Assembly: GCA_964344215.1 (NCBI GenBank)
Contig: CAYFMP010000082.1
Location: 1-15,363, forward strand
Reading direction: 5' to 3'
DNA length: 15,363 bases
Source: CAYFMP01 sp964344215
Lineage (GTDB): Bacteria; Pseudomonadota; Alphaproteobacteria; Rhodospirillales; Casp-alpha2
The notes beneath the pieces were generated by a model. That model did not search any database. It saw nothing but the letters and a program-made list of their open reading frames with translations, and had not been told where the DNA came from. This document shows positions 8,467 to 14,115 of the stretch, one piece after another (positions within the stretch are counted from its first letter, which is position 1; each line of letters begins with the position of its first letter). A program made the translations under genes and the position numbers.

Positions 8467-10023
8467 ATGACCTTGGAAAGACAGGTGCATCGGGCCGGCG
8501 GCCGTAGCGCCCGCCGCGCCTTGAGGAAAACCGACAACACCGCGGAGGCACCCCCCAGCTTCACTGGCGGCCTTTACAAACCTTTGAGCGAACGCGAAGT
8601 GGAGCGCATCCATCACACGGCTCTCGATATTCTCGATAAGGTCGGCATGGCCAATCCCCTCCCGATCCTGCAAGAAAAAGCCTTGGCCAAGGGCTGCCGG
8701 ATCGACGAGCATGGCCGGCTCCGCTTTCCGCCCGCGCTCGTCGAGGACGTGATCGCCGCGACGCCGAAGACGTTCGTCGCCCACGGCCTTGATCCCAATC
8801 ACGATCACGAGTATGCCCCCGGCGTTGTAAGTTTCGGCCCCGGCGGCGATTCCGTATCGACGCTCGATTCGGAGACGAGAAGCTACCGGCCGTCGACCCT
8901 GCTTGACGTTTATGACTTTGCGCGCCTGACCGACCGCCTCGAACACATCCACACGTTCTCACGGGTCGTGGTCGCCACCGAGATCGCCGATCTCTATGCC
9001 GCCGACATCAATATCGCTTATGCCAGCGCGGCAGGCACGGCCAAGCACATCTCGCTATCGCCCAACGATGCCGAACACCTCGACGGCTTGGTGGCTTTGA
9101 TGAACATTATCGCCGGCGGCGAGGACAAGGCGCGTCAACGCCCGTTTTTTTCCGCTGGAGGATGCCCCGTCGTTTCGCCGCTGGCCTACGGCGACGACAA
9201 CAGCGCCGTTTGCGTCGAGGCCTCGAAGTTCGGCTCCCATGTTTGGGCGGTGGTGGCGCCGCAAGCCGGCGCTACGGCGCCGGCCGCCCTCGCCGGCACC
9301 CTGGTCCAAGTGATGGCCGAGACGCTGGCGGCGTTGTTGCTGATCCAACTGGTGAACCCGGGTACCGCCGTCTCTTTCGGGCCTTGGCCCTTCGTTTCCG
9401 ATCTGAGATCCGGTTCGTTCACCGGCGGCGGCGGCGAGCAGGCCATACTGGCGGCGGCGGCGGCGCAGATCGGCAACTTCTATGAAATCCCGTCCTCGGT
9501 CGGGGCCGGCATGTCGGACGCGAAATGGCCGGACGCGCAAATGGGATACGAGAAAGGCGTCACCGTCACCATGGCGGCGCTCGCCGGGGCCGACGTTTCG
9601 GAAACCTGCGGCATGATGGCGAGCCTGATGGGCTGTTCGTTCGAGGCGATGGTTATCGACAACGACATGGTTGGAAACATCTCCCGGGCGCTTCGCGGAA
9701 TCGAAGTCACCGATGAGACCCTGTCGTTCGACGTGATCGAGGAAGTGGTCCACGGCCCGGGTCACTTCCTGGGTCATGCCCAGACCCTCGATCTCATGGA
9801 GAGCGGGTTCACCTATCCGCACATCGCCGACCGCACGGCTCAGGGCGTCTGGCAGGAAGAAGGCAGTCCCGATGTTGTCGATGCGGCCCGCGCCCGGGCC
9901 CGGGAGATCCTCTCCACCCACTATCCCGAACACATCGATACGGCGACCGACAAGAAGATTCGCGAGAACTTCGAAATTCTTCTGCCCGAGGAGACCATGC
10001 GGGCGAACGGCGGACGTTGGTAG
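8467..10023 (+). CDS. MttB-family (trimethylamine methyltransferase-like) protein without pyrrolysine
   Basis: 518 residues, the usual length of COG5598 methyltransferases, which move a methyl group from a tertiary or quaternary amine to a cognate corrinoid protein. Family hallmarks include the N-terminal LSEREVERIHHTALDILDKVGM (40-61) with RFPPALVEDVIAATP (86-100), FSAGGCPVVSPL (228-239), AETLAALLLIQLVNPG (284-299) and GAGMSDAKWPDAQMGYEK (346-363), followed by a long C-terminal helical part ending YPEHIDTATDKKI. The gene is one uninterrupted frame with sense codons throughout, so it is a non-pyrrolysine homologue like glycine-betaine methyltransferase MtgB. The true substrate is unknown. No corrinoid protein gene is in the window. 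The ATG at 8467 has a weak GGGTGA six bases upstream. It is followed after 37 bp by the small DUF6614-like gene. Confidence 0.87.
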   Translation: MTLERQVHRAGGRSARRALRKTDNTAEAPPSFTGGLYKPLSEREVERIHHTALDILDKVGMANPLPILQEKALAKGCRIDEHGRLRFPPALVEDVIAATPKTFVAHGLDPNHDHEYAPGVVSFGPGGDSVSTLDSETRSYRPSTLLDVYDFARLTDRLEHIHTFSRVVVATEIADLYAADINIAYASAAGTAKHISLSPNDAEHLDGLVALMNIIAGGEDKARQRPFFSAGGCPVVSPLAYGDDNSAVCVEASKFGSHVWAVVAPQAGATAPAALAGTLVQVMAETLAALLLIQLVNPGTAVSFGPWPFVSDLRSGSFTGGGGEQAILAAAAAQIGNFYEIPSSVGAGMSDAKWPDAQMGYEKGVTVTMAALAGADVSETCGMMASLMGCSFEAMVIDNDMVGNISRALRGIEVTDETLSFDVIEEVVHGPGHFLGHAQTLDLMESGFTYPHIADRTAQGVWQEEGSPDVVDAARARAREILSTHYPEHIDTATDKKIRENFEILLPEETMRANGGRW

Positions 10024-10045
10024 GATTCGAGCGCAATTCATCGGC

Positions 10046-10050
10046 GAGGT
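10046..10050 (+). promoter_or_regulatory. Ribosome-binding site favouring the GTG start at 10061
   Basis: GAGGT ends ten bases before GTG 10061 and nineteen before the in-frame ATG 10070, so the GTG is the better-placed start. Choosing the ATG instead would remove only three residues. Confidence 0.45.
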
Positions 10051-10060
10051 AACGCAGCCC

Positions 10061-10393
10061 GTGTTCCACATGCTATCGTGCTTCGATCTCGAGCCTGGCG
10101 AGGATATCGAAACCTTCCGAAGCGCCTATGCCGACTTCGTCGCCTACATGAAGAGCATCGATCTGGTTGAAGACAGCGGTCCCATCGGTCGACGCCGTTC
10201 GGACACGCCGATGGACACGGACGACGAGCGCGGACACGAATACTTCGTGGTCATGTCTTTCAGAGACCGGACACAGGTCGACGCCGCCTATGCCCTCATC
10301 AAGGAGCATGCCGAGCCGAGCGAATCGTCCCACAACGAGGTTTACAAGATGATCCGCAATCCGGTCTTCATCTGCTGGCAGGATTTGCCATGA
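10061..10393 (+). CDS. Small DUF6614-like protein (possible dimeric alpha/beta barrel)
   Basis: 110 residues if the GTG start is used. The order is a first strand (MFHMLSCFDLEPG), a helix (EDIETFRSAYADFVAYMKSIDL), an arginine-rich hairpin (IGRRRSD), then a strand (HEYFVVMSFRD), a helix (TQVDAAYALIKEH) and a C-terminal IRNPVFICWQDLP. This is the beta-alpha-beta-beta-alpha-beta layout of ferredoxin-like dimeric barrels. The opening LEPG and the closing RN-x-x-F-x-x-x-x-DxP resemble the DUF6614 family as I remember it. No catalytic residue is obvious. It begins 37 bp after the MttB-family stop, so it is almost surely co-transcribed and may be an accessory to that enzyme. The much longer open frame reaching back to 9776 lies inside the MttB gene and is not real coding. 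Confidence 0.65.
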   Translation: MFHMLSCFDLEPGEDIETFRSAYADFVAYMKSIDLVEDSGPIGRRRSDTPMDTDDERGHEYFVVMSFRDRTQVDAAYALIKEHAEPSESSHNEVYKMIRNPVFICWQDLP

Positions 10394-10466
10394 TCGCCCG
10401 ATCCCGTCATTTCCGCCGCATCGATGAATACGCTTGTTTCGTCGGTCCCGGGTGCATCCGGCGGGT

Positions 10467-10481
10467 CGCCGGACCCCGGCG
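10467..10481 (+). repeat. Short GC hairpin between the DUF6614-like and GFA genes
   Basis: CGCCGG-ACC-CCGGCG is a perfect six-base inverted repeat with a three-base loop. It lies 73 bp after one gene and 45 bp before the next. It is not followed by a T-run on the plus strand, so it is at best a weak or attenuating structure and not a classical terminator. Confidence 0.35.
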
Positions 10482-10526
10482 GTCGTGAAAAATTGTATAG
10501 AACAGGGCAACTGAAGGACGCACACC

Positions 10527-10949
10527 ATGAGCGACGAGATCAAACGGATAACCGGCGGCTGTTACTGCGGCAGGGTGCGCTACGGCGCGAGCCGCGTCAG
10601 CTCGGAAATAACCGAATGTCACTGCTCCCAATGCCGCAGGCAGTCCGGGCATCGATACGCGGCCGCCAACGCGAAGGCGGGAGACGTCGAGATCGAAGGC
10701 GCCGACAACATGACTTGGTTCCGCGCCTCACCCCAAGCCGAACGCGGGTTCTGCTCGACCTGCGGGTCCCACCTGTTCTGGAGGTCGTTGACCAGCGACG
10801 AAATAGCGATCCTCGCGGCGAGCGTCGATCAACCGAGCGGGCTCCACATGGCGAGTCACATATTCGTCGACGACAAGGGCGATTACTACGAGATCACCGA
10901 CGGTCTGCCGCAATTCGCCGGCTACGACACGCCCTACGCCCCGCGGTAG
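10527..10949 (+). CDS. GFA/CENP-V family zinc protein
   Basis: 140 residues with the seven cysteines of the GFA fold. GGCYCGRVRY gives C12 and C14, ECHCSQCRRQSG gives C31, C33 and C36, and GFCSTCGSHLFW gives C76 and C79. Family structures hold one structural and one catalytic or labile zinc on these residues. The family is named after glutathione-dependent formaldehyde-activating enzyme, but that activity is disputed and many members have other or unknown roles. A role with formaldehyde from N-demethylation is suggested here only by the upstream genes. The start has GAAGGA eight bases before ATG. The 133 bp gap from the previous gene, which holds a small GC hairpin, leaves open whether it has its own promoter. 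It converges with the TPR-CHAT gene. Confidence 0.85.
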   Translation: MSDEIKRITGGCYCGRVRYGASRVSSEITECHCSQCRRQSGHRYAAANAKAGDVEIEGADNMTWFRASPQAERGFCSTCGSHLFWRSLTSDEIAILAASVDQPSGLHMASHIFVDDKGDYYEITDGLPQFAGYDTPYAPR

Positions 10950-11121
10950 ACGCGCGCCGACGACAAGCCGCGATCGCTTAAGCATGGCGTCGGCTCTGAT
11001 GTCCACGCGCGAGCCGCCGCGGACGTCCATCGGGTCTTGAAACCTGGCGTTCTGGCGCAAAGGCGTCGCTGTCCGGCCTCTTTTCTCGCATTGTGCAATT
11101 CCGGCAACGGCCGCCCCCCTC

Positions 11122-13935
11122 TCAGTTTTCGCCCGGTTCCCTCACCGCATAGTCCTGGGTGCGGTCGATGTCGCCCTCGCCGACAACGAAGAACGGCGCC
11201 CAATAGACCGGGTGGGCGTACCTGGGATTGTCGACGTCGGACATCACCGCCAGTCCGGCGCGGCGCACCGCCTCCGAGCGGCCGAGGGTGGGATCGAGGG
11301 AAAGCTCCCAGAAGGCCCGCGACGTCAGCTTGGCGGCCGCGTCCGAGACCACCGGCCAGTGCGACACCAACAGCGCCCGGCTGCCGGCATAGAAGAACGA
11401 CTTGGCCAGGCCGGACAGCCCGGCCGCGTCCGGCGAGCCGTCGCCGGCCGCCGTGTTGCAGGCCGAAAGCACCACCCAATCGGCGTTCATCTTCAATTGC
11501 GCCACTTCGCTCGAGGTCAGCAGCCCGTCGTCGAGCGGGCTGGCCCGCTCGGGCGGCGTCAACACCAGCGCCGGTTCGGCGACGCCGGACAGCTCGCCGG
11601 CTATCGCCGCATGGGTGGCGAAGGCGACGATCCTGACGTCCGACAGGTTCAGCTTCTTGACGTTGGTCTCCGTCGCCTGCTCGCGCAGGATCACCGAGTC
11701 CAGCGGGCTGCCGAGGGTGTCGGCCATCGAGCGCAATTCGACCGCCGTCTCGGGCAACGGCGGCAGATTGCGCAAGGCCGCCAGGTCGACGGTCGCTTTC
11801 TTGCGGCGGTAGATGGAAGCGAAGCTGACCCGCCGGGTCCGGCCGGCCGGGCCTTCCAGTTTCGGCTCGCCGATGCCGATGAAGGGTTGTTCCGAACCGG
11901 CCTCGCGGGCGAACCGCCTGAGCGCCCTCAGCGACGACACCGACGGCAGCACCGTGGTGGCGAACCGCGAGGCCAGCCACGACGTGTTCCGGTACAGATC
12001 GACGCCGACCAGCCCCGGCGTCGGCGGCTCGCGCACCAACGTGCCGAAGGCCATGGCGTACAGCGCCCGGTCCTTGACGAGCATGACGTGTTCGGCGTCT
12101 TCAAGCAGCGGCTCGGCCGGCGCCAGGATCGTCTTGTAGAACCGGTGCGCGAGCCCGACGTCGAACGCCGGCATCTCCTCCAGGCGGGCGACGGTGGACG
12201 GGTCGAGACCGATGCGCAGTTCCGCCACTACATCCTCGAGGTCGTCGGCCGAGATGACGATCCGGTGGAAAGCCGCCCGGTCGTGCCGCACCACCCACAG
12301 ATAGGTTTCGTTGTCGGCGACCAGATAGACCAGCAAGGCCTCCTTGGCGTCCAGCAGGGACTGCACGTCGGCCAGCGACACCGGGGCCGGGCTCGACAGC
12401 TCGGCGTAGGCCGGGAAGTCGTCGGTCAGCGTCTCGTCCAGCCCCTTCAACTCGGCGCTGAGGGCGGTCATGCGCCGCCGCAGATCGGTTTCCGCCTGCG
12501 GGTTGCGGCGGCCCGATTCCCGGGCCAATCCCTCGAGCAGGTGCTGGTCGAGGCGGCCCAGTTCGCCGAGTTTGTCCTGCCGCCTCCGCACCAGTTCGGC
12601 CAGCCGGTCGGCGCCGCTGCCGAAACGGGCGGCCATGTTGGCGAGCGCCGTGGCGGTGCTGGTGGCGTGGACCAATTGCGCGGTCTCGAACGTCTCGCCG
12701 AGCAATTCGCCGTCGGGCCGGCCGCCGGCGATGGCGTCGGCGACGGCGACGAAGGTGGTAGCGACGTCGCGCAGCCTGGCGCCGGAGCGGACGTCGCCGG
12801 ACTGGCGTCTCGTCAGCAAGCGGTTGACCTGGCCCCTGACGGTATCGACGCCCTGGCGGATGTGATCCATCGCCTCGCCGTAGCGGCCGATCCCCGTCAG
12901 CGTCCTGGCCAGGGCGGTGCGGCTCTCGGCCAGCAGCGGATGGTCGGCGCCGAAGCTGGCGAGCCGGATGTCGCCGGCCCGCCGGTAATAGCGCGCCGCC
13001 TCTTCATGGTCGCCGAGAACGACGGAAGCCCGACCCAGGTTGGTCAGGACAAGGGCGACCTCGAAGTGGTCCGGGCCGAGCACCTCCTCCCACACCCGGA
13101 GCCCCCGCCGGAACATGTCGCGGGCCTCGCCGTAGCGCTCCTGGTCCCGGTAGATCTCGCCCAGGCGGTTGAGGGTCTGGCCGGTCCGGTAATCGACCCG
13201 GCCCAGTTTGTCCTCGCGGATAGCCAGCGCCCGCACCGCCATCCTTTCGGCCTCGGCGTGACGCTCGGTGGCCGAGAAGACCTCGGAGTAGTTGTGGAGC
13301 ACGACCGCCCGCCGCGTGCTGTCCGGCGGCATCTTGCGCCGGGCGATATCAAGGGCGCGGGCGTAGACGGCGTCGGCGTCCTCGAACCGATTCTGCCACC
13401 AGTACAGCCGGGCCAGGTTGTTGAGGGCGACGACGAGGCGGGGGTGGTCGGGGCCGAGCCTGCCTTCCAGGAGCGAGACGGCGCGGCGGTAGAGCGCTTC
13501 GGTCTCGTCGAAGCGGTCGAGACGGCGCAGAACCTGGGCCAGGTTGTTGAGGTTGTTGGCCAGTTGCGTCGGGTCCTCTTTTCCGCGCCGCTCGGCGATG
13601 ACCAGGGCTTCGCGGTAGATGCGCTCGGCGTCGGTCAGGCGGTTCTGGAACTGGTAGAGGTAGGCGAAATCGACGAGGGCGGCGTTGAAGGCGCGGGCGT
13701 GCTTCGGGCCGGCCTTGCCGAGGATGGCGATCGAGCGTTCGAAGACGTCTTCCGCCTCGTCGAAGCGGTTGCGTACGCGAAGCACGCGGGCCAGGTTGTT
13801 GAGGTTGATGCCGACGTAGGGGTGCTTGGGGCCGAGCCGTTTTTCGTTGACGGCGGCGGCATTCACTGTTCCACTTGTCCACTGATCCGAGATTCCGTCG
13901 ATTGAGTCGAGCGCTAACGCAGGGAGCCGTTCCAT
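11122..13935 (-). CDS. TPR-CHAT protein (caspase-like putative protease), 5' end apparently truncated
   Basis: 937 residues. About eight kinesin-light-chain-type tetratricopeptide repeats occupy roughly 40-370 (for example INLNNLARVLRVRNRFDEAE, VALNNLARLYWWQNRFEDA, QTLNRLGEIYRDQERYGEA). A helical linker follows, and the C-terminal third is a CHAT domain, a clan-CD caspase/separase-like fold. The catalytic pair is present: H775 in AFATHAA and C826 in VLSACNTAAGDG, with VSHWPV, FW and the terminal HPVYWAPFFVVGE also typical. TPRs would bind a partner and the CHAT domain could cleave it. The first TPR is cut: residue about 25 onwards (NAAAVNEKRLGPKHP) is the second half of a repeat, while residues 1-24 look unrelated and overlap an antisense agmatinase remnant. 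No signal peptide is left. A GTG at 13866 is an alternative start. The gene may be a rearranged but still open remnant. Confidence 0.82.
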   Translation of the reverse strand: MERLPALALDSIDGISDQWTSGTVNAAAVNEKRLGPKHPYVGINLNNLARVLRVRNRFDEAEDVFERSIAILGKAGPKHARAFNAALVDFAYLYQFQNRLTDAERIYREALVIAERRGKEDPTQLANNLNNLAQVLRRLDRFDETEALYRRAVSLLEGRLGPDHPRLVVALNNLARLYWWQNRFEDADAVYARALDIARRKMPPDSTRRAVVLHNYSEVFSATERHAEAERMAVRALAIREDKLGRVDYRTGQTLNRLGEIYRDQERYGEARDMFRRGLRVWEEVLGPDHFEVALVLTNLGRASVVLGDHEEAARYYRRAGDIRLASFGADHPLLAESRTALARTLTGIGRYGEAMDHIRQGVDTVRGQVNRLLTRRQSGDVRSGARLRDVATTFVAVADAIAGGRPDGELLGETFETAQLVHATSTATALANMAARFGSGADRLAELVRRRQDKLGELGRLDQHLLEGLARESGRRNPQAETDLRRRMTALSAELKGLDETLTDDFPAYAELSSPAPVSLADVQSLLDAKEALLVYLVADNETYLWVVRHDRAAFHRIVISADDLEDVVAELRIGLDPSTVARLEEMPAFDVGLAHRFYKTILAPAEPLLEDAEHVMLVKDRALYAMAFGTLVREPPTPGLVGVDLYRNTSWLASRFATTVLPSVSSLRALRRFAREAGSEQPFIGIGEPKLEGPAGRTRRVSFASIYRRKKATVDLAALRNLPPLPETAVELRSMADTLGSPLDSVILREQATETNVKKLNLSDVRIVAFATHAAIAGELSGVAEPALVLTPPERASPLDDGLLTSSEVAQLKMNADWVVLSACNTAAGDGSPDAAGLSGLAKSFFYAGSRALLVSHWPVVSDAAAKLTSRAFWELSLDPTLGRSEAVRRAGLAVMSDVDNPRYAHPVYWAPFFVVGEGDIDRTQDYAVREPGEN

Positions 13936-14000
13936 TCGGGCGCGGTCCGTTCGAACGGCTCGCCGTGGTCGATTGCCGGGAATGTTACTTCGGCCATGGC
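13929..14000 (+). pseudogene. Remnant of a second agmatinase gene
   Basis: Translated in one frame this stretch reads VPFGRGPFERLAVVDCRE then CYFGHG. It lines up with residues 85-108 of the intact agmatinase in this window (FPFGFDPFDRLAVIDYGD then CYFDHG). Over the last 18 codons I count 12 identical residues and 41 of 54 identical bases (13947-14000 against 4299-4352). About half of the differences are at third codon positions, so the copy was an older functional paralogue and not a fresh duplication. Similarity stops after HG; the frame runs nine codons more to TGA at 14025-14027. A faint continuation upstream to about 13890 is possible. The fragment lacks every catalytic residue, so it cannot be active. 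It overlaps the annotated 5' end of the TPR-CHAT gene on the other strand. Confidence 0.75.
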
Positions 14001-14050
14001 CACGAGCGAACAGACCCGAGCAATTGACCAGAATCAGGGCAGGTCGACCG

Positions 14051-14100
14051 TTCTTGTGACATCTTGATCTGTTCTGTTACAGTTTTTGACATCAATTTCT
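14051..14100 (+). promoter_or_regulatory. Probable control region of the ABC substrate-binding protein gene
   Basis: This A/T-rich stretch stands out from its GC-rich surroundings just upstream of the start at 14116. TGACATC occurs twice (14057-14063 and 14087-14093), exactly 30 bp apart, about three helical turns. Almost centred between them is the dyad CTGT-N6-ACAG (14069-14082). Such symmetry suits a dimeric or tetrameric regulator. A weak sigma-70-like pair, TTGATC (14064) and TGACAT (14087) at 17 bp spacing, would overlap these elements. The regulator is unknown. Confidence 0.4.
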
Positions 14101-14115
14101 TGGGAGGACATTTCA

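Noticed and set aside
7330..8952. 540-codon minus-strand open frame across the DUF6687 and MttB genes
   Set aside because: It has no recognisable domain and crosses two clear plus-strand genes and their gap, as expected for antisense frames in GC-rich DNA.
10021..10023. TAG after the MttB-family gene as a possible pyrrolysine codon
   Set aside because: The protein is already full length at 518 residues, the frame beyond shows no family sequence, and several other genes here end in TAG, so amber is a normal stop.
10467..10490. Rho-independent terminator between the DUF6614-like and GFA genes
   Set aside because: The hairpin is good but it is followed by GTCGTGAAAA with no T-run on the coding strand, so I list it only as an inverted repeat.
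10950..11060. Minus-strand open frame in the gap between the GFA and TPR-CHAT genes as a gene remnant
   Set aside because: The reading (for example DPMDVRGGSRVDIRADAM) looks faintly protein-like, but I cannot link it to any family and it runs antisense into the GFA gene.
11212..13905. 897-codon open frame on the plus strand opposite the TPR-CHAT gene
   Set aside because: Its sequence is a His/Arg/Gly-rich mirror of a GC-rich gene with no domain, while the minus strand has TPR and CHAT motifs. It is an antisense shadow.
11122..13935. TPR-CHAT as the protease of a type III-E CRISPR (Craspase) system
   Set aside because: There is no Cas7-11 gene, no CRISPR array and no other cas gene in the window. 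The long kinesin-light-chain-type TPR array with CHAT is a common stand-alone bacterial architecture.
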